From the NCBI GenBank assembly GCA_963971575.1, contig OZ020616.1:2438924-2502923 (forward strand): DNA of 64,000 bases, read 5' to 3'. Shown piece after piece: positions 31,773 to 43,439 of the stretch. The translations under genes were made by a program, and so were the position numbers. Under the pieces are notes generated by a model that was not told where the DNA came from, did no database searches, and was given only the letters and a program-made list of their open reading frames with translations. Origin of the DNA: Liopterus haemorrhoidalis. Lineage: Eukaryota; Arthropoda; Insecta; Coleoptera; Dytiscidae. Numbering within the stretch: position 1 is the first letter of the stretch; the number at the start of each line of letters is the position of its first letter.

Positions 31773-34700
31773 ATGAAACTTTGGTGCATTTTTCTTTTGT
31801 TCACGGTCGTCTGTACACAGGTAAATCTAAAAATGTTAAAGTAATTGTCTTTCCAAATTGATTTTTTTCTACAAATGGGCTGCTTTTGCCAATTCTGGAT
31901 AAAGTTCTAACTGCGTACACCAGAACTGTTCTAAGTCCAGTTTTTCAAATTCCATTTCAATACGTGCATTAGATCGTATTGCGATTAGATCGTCTTTTAA
32001 TGATACGTTGTCGTCCATTGAATTTAGGTCAAACAAAAATGGATTAAGTATCCCTCTATTAATTTTGCCTATATTTCCCGTGGAAAAGTATACATCAAAT
32101 GATTCACTCAATTGGTGGAGTTGTAATTTTATTTCGGATATAATCTTTTTCAATTTCCAAAACAATTGAATCCAGAAAAGGAAAATTTGCTAAATTCCCA
32201 TTTTCAACTCGATGTCTCCAAAGTTTTAATTTTGCATTAAATGAGGCTAATGCTTCACGAGATCTTATTATGTTCTTACCAAATCTTTGCATTGATGTAC
32301 TTAATTCATTCTGGTGGTTAAATATATCTGCTAAGTAGGCTAGCCGAAGTATTGCGTCTCTATTTCTAAAAGCTTCCACTAAATCACTATTCTGGTTAAT
32401 AAGAAACTGTAAATTTCTTCGCGTAATTCAAAAACCTCTCTGGTTTCAGCCATAGGAGTGGAAGAGAAGACAATAAGGAATGTTTCCCATAAGTGGTTAG
32501 GCGGTAATTTTCATTAAAAATTTAGAAACTTCTCTCGTACCCCTAGAAATGCTCTCTCGCACCCCCAGGGGTGCCCGAACCTCCGGTTAAGAACCACTGG
32601 TGTAGACTTACTGGTGCAAGTACTGGCACCAGTATCTCATGCCAGTCAAGTGAATAGAAGCCGATCCTATTTACTGGCACAATTAGTTATCAATTAATTC
32701 TTCTTTAGAAATAATTTTTTTTTATATAAATGCAGTTTTTGGCAGTGATTTTTGTTTACAGGTGTGAAAGACGTACGCAACATAAAATTAGGTTAAACAT
32801 CGAAAACTGGCGCGTTAAAAAGACGGTTTTACGCGTAAAAAATAATTTGAATCATCTACTTTTTGCAGTGTGTTACAGGTTCTTTGCACGGTTACTTAAA
32901 ATAAGTAATGGCATACGTGTAAATTACAAAACGACTTGTGCAAGTAGTGGCACAAGTATTTGTGCCAGTTAAGTTACTAGCATCGTATAACCGGGCCATT
33001 ACGTACAGCTTTTTAGCAAAAGCTTTAGTCAGTGTTAAAGTTCCCGCTCCATAAGTTAAGACGAGCATAACAAAAAGGTCGAAAGCTTGCCAAGCTGTTA
33101 TTTAAAATTGTATTTTGGTTTCAGACTTCCGGAAGCACCTTTAGAGAACGTGTAAGTGCTTCAGCTGCTAATATCTTACAAGACTTATTAGACAAAGCAA
33201 AGGCAACAATAGAAGATCTAAAAGAAAAGCTAGCATATGTAACGGAACAGTTAGAGGAATTAAAAAAACAACTACAGGAAGATATAAAGTATGTACTCGA
33301 CAAATCAAGTGTAGAATTCCAAAAATGCGTAGATGAAACTGAGAAAATTATCGATGAATGGAAGAAAAAAGCTATAGCAGCAGGAGTAGATATTAAAGAA
33401 TGTTATATAGAGAATGAAAAAGAATTGCATCATTTACCAGAAGAATTACAGGAAAGAGAAGTATCGTGCATCTCAAATGAAGTAGACTCTGGAAAACAAT
33501 TGATCAAAGATTCTGAACTCCAAATTAACGAAGTTTTTCAAAGTATCAAGAAAATTGCTGGTGTACTAGAAGCATGTAGTGGTATGGAAGCAGCCAGTGC
33601 TTTTGACTGTGTCAAAGATGTTATGACACACCTTACTGATTTAGCCTTTAGGGTAAGTAAAACTTCATCAGCATTAGTGTTACATGGACTGTTAGTAAAG
33701 AATGATCTCTCCTGGTCACCAAAAAACCCTTGTGACGTCCTTAAAGCGCTTACAGAGGGCGTAGCAAGGGCCAAAGTTTACATTTGTGTAACTCCGCGGA
33801 TCGTGTGTACGGACATCAAGTCACAAGTGACAGCCAACGAACGCTAGGCTTGTCTCTGTCCAACGTTCGCTTTCGAGGCGTTATTCTTATCACAAGCCAA
33901 AGGAGTTTGACCCAAGATTATTAAAGTAAAGGTTGTCTCGTAACTTCTTACCAATCAGAGCGTGAGAGGGAATACGTCACATGTCTGCTTAGTTCAAACT
34001 AGCACACAGAATTAATATAGATGTTGCATGTTTTTAAATATTTTTATTGACTATATTCATAATAGATATTTATTTCAAGACAGTTCTACTGAATAAATTA
34101 TAAATAAATCCCTAAGGAAATTTTATACTGAATTATTTATAATTAATATAAAATTTAAGGTGATAGGTATTTGTAATATAGCTGATAAATAACAATAAAA
34201 TCGAATACAAATAAAATTTTAGGTATATTTAAATAAAAATAGAAAAACAAATTGCTATAATAATAGACTAATTAATAAAATTGGAGGTTATATCTGTTTT
34301 TAAGAACGGCTGGACGTATTTTAACGAATTTTTGTTACCTTAATTTTATGAATATTTTAAATTTTGGAGCAAAAAATATGTATTTTTGATAAATATATAC
34401 TAATATATACAGTCCAGATACTTTATATTATAGAATAATGATTTTATAAATATATAAATAAGGATTCGAAGATATATTTATAGGTTACGTTTTTAAATAA
34501 TATGAAAATCGATATATCGTTGGTATTTATTTAATTAACACTAAGTAATCATTAATATTTTGTTTTAGAATGCATATTGGTGTATTGTTTTGCTCAAAAT
34601 TGTAACCATTACAGCTACATTATTAATTGCAATTTTTTTCGTTTTTTGACAGATAAAAATGAAAAACAATAATGGAAAATTAAAAACAACATATTATTCT

Positions 34701-35246
34701 TTTAAACCATTTAGATATGGCATACACACTTATTGCTATGTTACTTGCCATAATAACGATTATTAACGTAAAATTTTCAAAATTAACCTGCAAAATAATA
34801 TTGTTCTGCAAAAATAATGAAATATTAAATTATAATTTATAAAATAAGAATTTTAATAAATAAATATTGACTTATAGTTTTGATGTGAAGCATTCTCTTA
34901 CTTTGAAAACTTAATTTATATTTCCAAAATACAATTTAACATAAAAACAACATGCTAAATTCAAATAAAAGGAATCCAACCGCGAGACGGCAGCACTGAA
35001 TCCCATTTTGTGACGTTGTTACTAATATGGTCTATTGAACCGCTTAAGACACTGGTTATTTTTTTGTAGCTAAAGAAGTTGGTGGAGAACGTAACCAAGA
35101 TCGCTACATTCGTTGGAGGAATCCAAGCCAGGTTGGAGGCTTGTGCCGCGCTTCAAGTGGCTGCCATCGCCGTAGATGCTGGCAAGATTGCCATTGATGT
35201 AGCCAAATGTGCCGCTAATAAAATCGAACATAAACCAAAACCTTAA
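31773..35246 (+). CDS. Putative secreted helical protein, 3 exons (joined 31773-31820, 33125-33652, 35070-35246)
   Basis: The one likely host gene. Exon 1 encodes a signal peptide, MKLWCIFLLFTVVCTQ, and ends at CAG|GTAAAT. Exon 2 begins after TTTGGTTTCAG (TSGSTFRERVSASAANIL) and ends AGG|GTAAGT. Exon 3 begins after TTTTTTTGTAG (LKKLVENVTKIATFVGG) and ends IEHKPKP-stop. All junctions are phase 0, giving 250 residues. The mature chain is predicted strongly helical, with a charged coiled-coil-like start (KATIEDLKEKLAYVTEQLEE) and seven spaced cysteines (in QKCVDE, KECYIE, VSCISN, EACSGM, FDCVKD, EACAAL, AKCAAN). No catalytic motif. AATAAA-type signals follow at about 35293. I do not recognise the family; insect secreted helical proteins, such as haemolymph stress proteins or TsetseEP-like ones, are candidates only. 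Confidence 0.75.
31858..32605 (-). pseudogene. hAT (ZBED/SCAND3-like) transposase fragment in intron 1
   Basis: The element starts on the minus strand at 32605 with CAGTGGTTCTTAACCGGAGG, a classic hAT end, followed by GTTCGGGCACCCCTGGGGGT. Coding pieces: TREVFELREEIYSFL (shifted), RDAILRLAYLADIFNHQNEL, FNAKLKLWRHRVENGNLANF, then MEFEKLDLEQFWCTQLELYP. The LAYLADIFNHLN...KL.LW pattern is the central region of ZBED5-type hAT transposases. It runs to about 31858 near exon 1, lacks the BED finger and C-terminus, and contains frameshifts. It lies antisense to the host gene. Confidence 0.82.
32618..32995. repeat. Degenerate direct repeats flanking a 300-bp unit in intron 1
   Basis: GGTGCAAGTACTGGCACCAG at 32621-32640 recurs as TGTGCAAGTAGTGGCACAAG at about 32937, each followed by similar sequence (GCCAGTCAAGT / GCCAGTTAAGT). 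An old MITE or tandem duplication. The right side also reads ATACGATGCTAGTAACTTAA on the minus strand. Not classified. Confidence 0.55.
33653..35069. other. Intron 2 of host gene: AT-rich with dispersed repeat near its start
   Basis: 33905-34015 (CCAAGATTATTAAAGTAAAG, GTTGTCTCGTAACTTCTTAC, CCAATCAGAGCG) recurs at 61470-61535 with about 90% identity, so it is a dispersed repeat of unknown type. The rest of the intron is very AT-rich with no features. Confidence 0.6.
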
Positions 35247-35338
35247 ATTATCTATTAGTACCCAAAAAGTGCATAATCTGTATTGTAAAATAACAATAAA
35301 TAATATAGTTTTTATTAATAACTTAATGACTTTTTTCT

Positions 35339-36250
35339 GATCAGTAAGGTACTGAGAATATGTCCGTCTGGATTCGAAAATAGCACAATATTTTTGCCTG
35401 CTTGTTTTCTGGAATGGGATCCCACCAGTTGTTGCCAGATAGTAACCAGTACTTTTTGAAAAGATTCCAGTATACCGCGGTGGCCATTTTATTGTGCCGC
35501 TGAAGGTAAGCCTGTCTTGGCGATTTTCTATCAGCAGCTAACCAAGTGTTCTACTGTCTCATCAGCTTCCTTGCATAGTCTGCATTTAGTGTCCTTCTGG
35601 TTCTTGTGAATTTTTGCTTTCATTGCATTCGTGGAAAGTGCTTGCTCTTGTGCTGTAAGTAGAAGGCCTTCCGTTCCTTTCTTAAGCATCTCTTTCTTCA
35701 ACCACTGCCACGTTTTTTCGGTATCGACTTTTGCTTTGATTGTTTTAAAGTATGAGCTATGCAGTGCCTTGTTACGCCATATTTCTGTTCGATTCTTGAG
35801 CTGCTGCTTGTATTCCTTCTTGACTACCACCTTCATTGTCTACTTCTTTTATCATGTCTTATGGGCCTCTGCTAATGTACACAGCTATTGTTCGTTTTTC
35901 TTCTATTGATTCCTGAAATTAAATAATTCCTCGGTCAATTTCATCGCGTGGAAAGTAACTATCAACACCACTCCGCGGGTGAAGTGCATATTGATTGTTA
36001 TTATCTTTCGAGTCTTTCGAGCCAGGTTATCAAATTCTAGTTTCCATCCAATTCCAGCCGTGTACCTAATAACAGGAATAGTCCACGTATTGATGAATAT
36101 TATGGTGTTGCCTTCGTTGGGTTTTGATTTTAGGATTTTTCGTATCCTTCGGATGAATTTTTTTCTGATTTTACTTTTGACTTCTGCGTCTTTAATATTT
36201 TCCGCTTGCAGTATGCCCAAATATTTGTAGCGACGAAGCTCATTTTGACC
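35339..36250 (-). pseudogene. RLE-type non-LTR retrotransposon, post-RT region
   Basis: Minus strand, just downstream of and antisense to the host gene. From high coordinates: RRYKYLGILQAENIKDAEVK, KSKPNEGNTIIFINTWTIPV, ARKTRKIITIN, LTEELFNF, then VVVKKEYKQQLKNRTEIW, WQWLKKEMLKKGTEGLLLTA, AQEQALSTNAMKAKIHKN, and the Cys/His knuckle CRLCKEADETVEHLVSC (C-x2-C-x8-H-x3-C). After a stop and shift it continues TAVYWNLFKKYWLLSGN and NKQAKILCYFRIQTD. Same architecture as the relic at 11755. The reverse transcriptase core and nuclease are not present. Confidence 0.8.
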
Positions 36251-36608
36251 TCACAGGTAATGCTAACAAACAAAATAACCGCGATTGGGGTGATAAAAAT
36301 CTACATGTGATCCATCAGCGATCAGTATACACTAACTGGAAGAATATGGTCAGGAGATATAACTGAAGTATTTCTTCGACGACGCTACCTATGATCTGTG
36401 AACCTGTTCTCTTTCTGTAAACGATGAAAGCATACAAAGGATAGAAGCATCATATCAAACCACTATTTAACTTCTCCACTTACGAAGTATCGCGCAAGGT
36501 GCGAAATTCATGAATTTTATATCGGTATTTATATCAGATTATGAATCTCAGAATTAAATAAAATAAAGACAAATAAAAGACTGAGAAACTCTCCAGCAAT
36601 AACAATTA

Positions 36609-37090
36609 ATGAAGCCATTGTCCCATACGCAAACACTGCAAAATAGTATGACTCTGGATGCCAAATTGAAGTGGAAGGAACATATTAAGAAGAAAGAGAA
36701 GGAGTTTAAAATTAAAATCTCACAATACAGATGGCTTACAGGTATATATTCAAAATTTTCATTATATAACAAAATTTTGATCTACAAACAACTTATTAGA
36801 CCAGCATGGAATACAACTTTGGGGGTGTTTTTTACAAACATACTTAAGATACAAACTGTCCAAAATAAGGTGTTACATGAAATGGCTACCGCTCCTTGGT
36901 TTGTCAGAAATGCCGACCTTCGTCGAGATTTGGGCATATTAACTGTTGAAGAAGAAATCAAAAGGTTTGCAAAGAAGCACAAAGACAGTATACACCTATA
37001 TGAAAACGCAGAAGTTTTTCAGCTGCTAGATAACCAGAACATATGTTGAAGACTGAAAAGAACCAATCCCTTCGAACTTGTTTAGTGGTT
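36609..37090 (+). pseudogene. Jockey-clade RT, C-terminal part
   Basis: Encodes MTLDAKLKWKEHIKKKEKEF, SQYRWLTGIYSKFSLYNKIL, YKQLIRPAWNT, VQNKVLHEMATAPWFVRNAD, RRDLGILTVEEEIKRFAKKH and FQLLDNQ, then, past a stop, RLKRTNPFELV. These are the thumb and C-terminal blocks of Jockey reverse transcriptases (LD.KL.W..HI, NK..LYK..IRP.W, NAPWYVRN..L..DLGI). 5' truncated, as usual for LINEs, with one in-frame stop near the end. Confidence 0.9.
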
Positions 37091-37730
37091 GGTGTGAAAG
37101 CAGAGCATTGGGCAAGTGTCAGTGTATATATTCCCTTCAGGATAACAACTAAAAGACGTCACTGGACTGATCTTAGCTATATAACCTAGAATTAAGATTA
37201 CACAGATACAAACTAATGGTTGGTCTTCTTAGACCAGTTTTAGTTTTGTTCAAACACATGGTGTTTATTAGATTTTACACAGCGTAGATCATTCCATGGT
37301 TCTTTGTGTATCTCCCAATTTTGTTATAAGACTTTAAATTTCAGTAAGGAAATCTACTTAAGAGGAAATATAGTTAATACAACTTCATCGTTACGTCATT
37401 AGCACAAATACATAAAACTGTCATCATAAACAATAACATAACCGAGCCGTCAGACCAAACAGTATTAGTGTAACCGCATGTAGCACAAATGTCGAGATAT
37501 TGTTCAACATCTGATTTACAGGCAGGTACACATCTGACATGGTGGTTTCTAGAGCGTGTAGACATGCAGATTTTGGAAGCCACAATACACTACCCCAAAA
37601 TGAAAATAATGATTTACATTTTATGTTAACGATTCAAAGCACATTTCAATCGTTCTCCATCCGGTATATCTAAATAATAAATTGTAAATGGATATTTTAT
37701 GTTCAATATATGCTTTAAATGTAATAGTAT
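37091..37730. other. Unassigned
   Basis: AT-rich. A 69-codon minus frame at 37374-37583 has several cysteines but no known pattern. Confidence 0.4.
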
Positions 37731-37944
37731 TAGGTTGTTACATAATTCCGTTCGTTTTTTTTTTACCTTTTATTCAATAAAATATACATTCTAAACAAAA
37801 CTTTTATTATCATATGTACTGTCCATTATTTTCTATCACTTTGGCCCAATGCTCAGGCAATATCATAATTCCATCTTTGCTCTCGAAAAATCTATCCAGG
37901 TGAATTTTGATATCGTCCACAGATGCGAAATTTTTTCCGTTAAA
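37731..37944 (-). pseudogene. mariner transposase C-terminus with terminal repeat
   Basis: Minus strand: NGKNFASVDDIKIHLDRFFE, SKDGIMILPEHWAKVIENNG, QYI, then two stops, and the terminal repeat ending GGAATTATGTAACAACCTAA. A further subfamily. The RTE fragment at 37945 cuts off the upstream part. Confidence 0.85.
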
Positions 37945-39040
37945 GGTATTTTAAACATAATGAATAGGGTACTTAAGAACGGTGAGGCCCCGGAGGACTG
38001 GAAAATAGGGATAATTACGCCGATGCTGAGGAAAGGAGATCCGAGAGAGTGCAGTAATTATCGAGGAATCACGCTCTTAAGTACAGTAGCTAAGATCTTC
38101 GCTATAATATTAGAAGAAAGATTAAGAAGTAAATTAGAAGGAATTCTGGAAGACAATCAATACGGATTCAGGCCTAACAGAGGAGTGTTGGACCCGATAT
38201 TCATGTTGCGCCAGATTAGCGAAAAGGCGCTTAGAGAAGACAGGGAGTTACATGTCTGCTTCGTAGATCTAAAGAAAGCATACGACAGGATAAAGCGAGA
38301 TGATGTATGGAGTGTACTCAGATCTAGAGGAGTAGAGGATTATCTTGTAGCTGGAGTGCAAAGCCTATATAACGGAACTAAATGCTATGTACAAACCAAC
38401 AACTGCCGGTCTAGTTTTTTTGAAACGAAAATCGGTCTAAGACAAGGATGTATATTGAGCCCTCTTCTGTTTACAATAGTACTCGATACAGCTATTAAAA
38501 ACGCAAGAAAAGAAATACAAAAATATTCTGTAGGGTATTGGAAAATGAACAAGGTTACCATCTCAGAGCTGTGCTATGCAGACGACAAGGTCCTAATTGT
38601 CCAATGAGGAAAGTCTACAAGGTAACCTTGATATTTATAATTACTGGCTAGGCATGATCAACATGAAAATAAGCTGCAAAAAAACCAAAAGTATGGTCAT
38701 AAGTACAAGACCGGTGAAACAGCTCATTAAATTAGAAGGAAAACCCATAGAGCAGGTCGAGCATTTCAAATATCTCGGATCCGTTTTTTCAGCAGACGGA
38801 AAAATAGACCGAGAAATAACGGAACGAGTTGGATCTGCTGACAGGTTATTTAATAGCATTAAGAACTGTTTCTTGGCAAAACGGGAAATTCCGACTGAAG
38901 CAAAAGTCCAGATATTTAAGAAAGTGGCTATACCAGTGCTGACAGCTCTGACCCATAGGTCAGAGGCTTGGACAACAACGGAGAAGCTTAGAAGCAGAAT
39001 AAGAAGTAGTGAAATGAGGTTCCTACGAAAGATCAAGTAA
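37945..39040 (+). pseudogene. RTE-like non-LTR reverse transcriptase with one frameshift
   Basis: Large RT fragment. Fingers and palm: GEAPEDWKIGIITPMLRKGD, ECSNYRGITLLSTVAKIFAI, DNQYGFRPNRG, CFVDLKKAYDRIKRDDVW (first acidic), IGLRQGCILSPLLFTIVLD, ELCYADDKVLIV (YADD active site). The frame shifts at about 38605, and the thumb continues EESLQGNLDIYNYWL, FKYLGSVFSADGKIDREITE, FLAKREIPTEAKVQIFKKVA and SEMRFLRKIK-stop. The active site residues are intact; only the single shift breaks the frame over about 1.1 kb. The endonuclease domain is missing by 5' truncation. Confidence 0.9.
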
Positions 39041-40294
39041 ACTTTTAGCAACTCTGTATTTCTATCACTGTTTTTAACTAGAAATAAAAAAGGTTCAATT
39101 TTTAATCAACATTAGTGTCACCTATACGATAAAGCAATAAAATAAAACGATAAAGTAACAATCTGAAGTTTAAATTGTGCATTATTAAACTTTGTAACAG
39201 TGTCTTTTTCATTGCCTGAACAAATGTAACTTAACGTTTCTTTACGGTTTCCAATAAAATAAAATGCAAGAGCATCTGCTGTAACTTTGTTTAGCCACAT
39301 AAAAGTGTCAAGTGGCTCTTTAGTTATTTACTGATGAAAATTGCCACTACAAAACTATCTTTATCTTTCAATAAATCATTTACTGTTAGAGGGGTCAAAG
39401 CTAAAATAGTTTGTACAGAGGCAAATCTAGCTTCTATTGCCAGGGGAGCGAGGAGGAAAATCTGCTACTACAACAGCGTATAGTTCGGCGAAGTTCAACA
39501 TGACATTGATCCAGATCCGGATCACTCCGGTCACTGCTCACAGTCGCCCGATCAATCGTATCCTTGAAACTATGTAGTGAGCTGTGAGCCGGCTCAATTC
39601 AATTTGGTGAACCGTGTCACTTCGGTCAGTGTACTGAGCTGGCTCAGTAAGCCGGTTCGTTCATGAACGACCCGGCTAGGTATACTAAATACTTACATAC
39701 GAGACCCTTAAATGTGTGAAAATTCACACTTCACATAATTTTTTTCGTATAAATATTCGTATTTTAAACAGGTTTTAAAAAAATGGAAAATATCAATTAA
39801 AATTAATGCAAAAATGAATTTAATTTAAATTTGCCATTAATGTATTCCATGTGGCATACTTTTAACCGCATGAGTATTTAATGATACATCAATACAGATT
39901 AACGGCCAGTTTTACAGCTGGATATAACGTATTTATGTTTGTTCATTTACACGAAACACGGAAATAAAATTGAAAACAACTAAAAGTTATAATTACAGTT
40001 CCGACAGTAATCTCAGTCGGATCAAATTAAATTTCGTTTAAACTACTTTTAATTGAAAACGACACTTCTAAGATGGGAAATCATATAGATACTGGGTATC
40101 CAAAAATAACTTAACTTTTATCTGTCGCCATTTTGGTTTGATGCAATTTTGACAAATCATATTTAAGAGGATTAAAGCCAAAGTGGTAAAGTCACATCTT
40201 ATTTATAGAAATTCATCGTTTTACAAGGTTCTGTGTGATAAATTACACATCACTTTATTTGAAATTCTTCTATATTTAATATGTTGAACACCAA
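39041..40294. other. Unassigned, with palindromic GC-rich patch and solitary C end
   Basis: 39585-39670 contains palindromic words (GTGAGCCGGCTCAATTC, TGAGCTGGCTCAGTAAGCC, GTTCGTTCATGAACGAC), likely a decayed TIR element. 39695-39750 is a solitary family C end (GTGTGAA-AA-TTCACAC). Otherwise AT-rich. Confidence 0.5.
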
Positions 40295-42355
40295 ACTATT
40301 CTAGCCAAACTAGAAAGATATGGAATTAGAGGACATGCTCTGGACTGGTTTAAGTCATATCTAAGCAATAGGGATTTGCAGCTAAGCACCCTACCATCTG
40401 GTGAGCGTTTCATGAACTTGTGTACATCAGATAACATTTCGTTTTGTGTATTGGTTTTGTATGAAGTTTGTTTTTAAAGTTTTATTATAATCATTGAAAA
40501 ATGTATAATACATATTGTTGTGTGCCTATGTGCAATTCATTGAAAAGAAGAAACCCGGAAATATCGTTTCATTTGTTTCCACTAATATCAGACACCGTAC
40601 GGTTCGAAACAAAATTGGGAAAGCAAGAGGTTAGGAATCGACGCGATGTTTAGATAAACAATTTAAAAATTGGAAAAAAAGTGAGCCCTTATATCAAAGT
40701 TTGCTCATTACATTTTAATGATAGTGACTACAAAAAATATTTTCAATTTTGTATTTATTATCGCATATCTTGAAAATTCCTGTTATTGTGTGTGGGTTTG
40801 TAATGCACAAGTTTGTAGGCATAATGCATAAATCTTTATGAACTCTCTGTTTTTTTCAGTGACCACACAATATTATATGCCCAGCATTGTAGATTTCTAC
40901 CCCTTGGTAAACAACACGGGAATTATTATTTCCCCCAATATAGTTAAAATAATCGACAATGGAAAACCGCCATAACTTAAAACCAGATCACAAAATGTAG
41001 TATTTTAGATGTTAGTAAGTAATGTCACTTCACAAAATCAGAAAATCCCAAACAATTATTTATTTTTGGTTGTTTGATACACTTTTCGCTATTATTTACT
41101 AGTAAATGTCAAGTGGTATCTGATTTATAATGGTTTCAAAAAAATCCACGTGGCGCTACGATCTTAAAATTTTTCCCCTATAGAACACAGGCAGTTAAAA
41201 TTCAGACAGACAAACCGATACCGTCATATCAGATATCAGCGCATCGAATACTGGTGTTCCATAAGGCTCTATTACAGGACCTACATTATTTAACCTGTAT
41301 GTCAACGATCTTCCTAGATGTTTAGCCAACCTCCCATTTGAAGTAGAATTGATGTCATATGCAGACGACAACAATTTCTTAATTAGAATAAAGAAAACCG
41401 ACAATCCTAACTGGCATACAAAATTGCTGAATAGCACCGTTCTCGAGTGGGCTGAGAAAAATGATCTAGTAGTCAACAATTCAAAATCAGCAGTAGTAAT
41501 TTTCAAAACTAAATCGAATATAAACTTTCAATCCATAAAAATTTTACCACAAGTCAGCACCACTAAAATTTTAGGCCTACACATTAATTCCAATCTTACT
41601 TGGTCTGACACATTAATTAATTGTACAAAAAGCTAAAGAGAGCTCTGTATGGAATGAGAATAATATCTTCCAAGTGTAGCAAAGTGGTTTTGAAGAACAT
41701 TTAGTTTTCTAATTTTCATTTGCTTCTTAAATACGACATAATAGAATGTGGAAAATCATCCGAGCTCCAGAGAGCTTTTGTGATTCAAAACCGGGCAATA
41801 CGATTGTTAGCTAACCTAAGAAACAAAGATTCATGTTGAGCTGCATTTAAAAGTCTCGAAATTCTGTCTGCTCCTAGTGTTTATATCTTTGAAATATTAA
41901 TTTTCACTTTCAAAAATATGCATTTATTTAACGCTAACATCACACAGCATCAACATAATACTCGACATAAAAATGAACTTAACACTAACAAGTACAATTT
42001 AACACTATTTGAAAAAAAGTATTAGGTATAATGCTTGTAAATTTTATAGTCATTTGCCTACAACTTTAAAGGAAATAAACAACATAAAGTCCTTCAAAAA
42101 ATAAGTAAAGTCAATTTTAAACAACAGGAACATATACTCTGTTGAGGATTTTTGAACAACGGTTAGTTAAACCTGATTGGCTGTTTCGCTTAATTATATA
42201 CTTGTTTACATTTTACACTTATAACATTTTGTATTATATTTATTTTTTTATCATTAGACTGTAATAATATATTTTAACCAATAACTATGTTTTATAATTG
42301 ACTTGTCCTGACTTTATGCAATTTTTGGATAAATAAAGTATTACTATTATTATTA
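40295..42355 (+). pseudogene. CR1/L2-like non-LTR RT, split by a THAP-bearing insertion
   Basis: The first part, HQTILAKLERYGIRGHALDW and FKSYLSNRD (40297-40375), is RT sequence upstream of the active site. It breaks off at about 40430 and resumes at about 41220 with SDISASNTGVP-stop-GSITGPTLFNLYVNDLP (normally GVPQGS), MSYADDNNFLIRI (YADD), WAEKNDLVVNNSKSAVVIF and TTKILGLHINSNLTW. After shifts: VIQNRAIRLLANLRNKDSC, FKSLEILSAPSVYIFEILIF, NTRHKNELNTNKYNLTLFEK. The 3' end is a (TTA)n tail (ATTATTATTATTAC, 42340-42358), as expected of CR1-group elements. Multiple stops. Confidence 0.87.
40501..40770 (+). pseudogene. THAP-domain protein fragment inside the CR1 copy
   Basis: ATG at 40501: MYNTYCCVPMCNSLKRRNPE, ISFHLFPLISD, RNRRDV, then a stop, and in the same frame NLKIGKKVSPYIKVCSLHFN. 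The Cys-x4-Cys start (in CCVPMC) and the late C-S-L-H-F (Cys-x2-His) form a THAP C2CH zinc finger. The conserved tryptophan is not seen. One nonsense codon. A possible acceptor at 40858 (TTTTTTTCAG) precedes further sequence that I could not assign. Probably part of a transposon inserted into the RT gene. Confidence 0.72.
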
Positions 42356-42499
42356 TTACACAGCAAAAATGCATGTGTAAAAGTTCACTGTCTTCATTTT
42401 TGTCCACAAAAAAATGTCCGCGTTCAATAGTTTTTTCTACAGACTATTAAATATTCCTTTTTCTGAATCTAATTTTAAGAAAGAGTTAGATACAATTAA

Positions 42500-43400
42500 T
42501 AGTATCCCAATCATCAGTTTGGATTTCGTAAAAATTTATCAACGGTTCAGCAAGCCCATAGAATAGTAAATCAAATAGCCAAGAGCCTTGAAGAGAAGAA
42601 ATATTGTGCTGCCGTATTTCTTGACGTTTCGCAAGCATTTGATAAAGTGTGGCATACAGGTCTGCTTTATAAACTAAAAAATCTCCTATCCAGCAATTAT
42701 TACTCCCTTTTTAAGTCCTACTTGACAGATAAAAACTTCTCAGTTAAATACAATGATGCCCTATCAATTTACTATTTCATAACATCTGGTGTTTCCCAAG
42801 GTAGGGTTCTTGGACCATTCGTTTACCTACTTTATACTGCAGATATACCTGAGACAGACGCTACTATGATAGCTGCATTTGCTGATGACGTTGCTATCTC
42901 ATCAACAAACGATGATCCTAACGAAATTTCTATAATTCTTCAGTCATCTAAATCTTATAAACGATTGGTACAATAAATGGCGAACTAAAGTAAATCTGTC
43001 CAAGTCACGTTTACAACCAGACTTAAGTACTAAGCCCACAAGTAACAATCAATAACATTCCAGTTTCCATAAAAACTGAATTAAAATACCTTGGACTGCA
43101 TTTGGACCAACGATTGACCTGGAGTAAACACATACAAGCCAAATTTAAGCAGTTAGACCTAAAATTTCGGCAAATGTATTGGTTTCTTGGTAGAAAATCA
43201 AAATTATCGGTTTCAAATAAAATTTTGCTTTATAAGACCATACTCAAACCCATATGGTCGTATGGATTTCAATTATAGGGATGTACCAAGCCAACCAGAT
43301 GAAAAATAATACAACGATTCCAATCGAAGACGCTTTGAGCTTTAGTGAATGCACCTTGGTACGTCTAAAAAAAAACCTTTCATCACAGAAGAAATTCATA
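42500..43400 (+). pseudogene. Jockey-clade reverse transcriptase fragment
   Basis: NHQFGFRKNLSTVQQAHRIV, EEKKYCAAVFLDVSQAFDKV (first Asp of the catalytic set), YKLKNLLSSNYYSLFKSYLT, SGVSQGRVLGPFVYLLYTAD, AAFADDVAISSTNDD (FADD active site), then a shift: INDWYNKWRTKVNLSKS, LKYLGLHLDQRLTW, KFRQMYWFLGRKSKLS, LLYKTILKPIWSYGFQL. Closely similar in style to the C-terminal fragment at 36609. Several shifts and stops. Both ends truncated. Confidence 0.9.
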
Positions 43401-43439
43401 CAATTACCATGACTGACTTACTGAAGATGAAAACGAACT

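Noticed and set aside
38641..39051. 136-codon minus-strand frame
   Set aside because: Antisense of the RTE-like thumb region; the plus strand has clear RT motifs.
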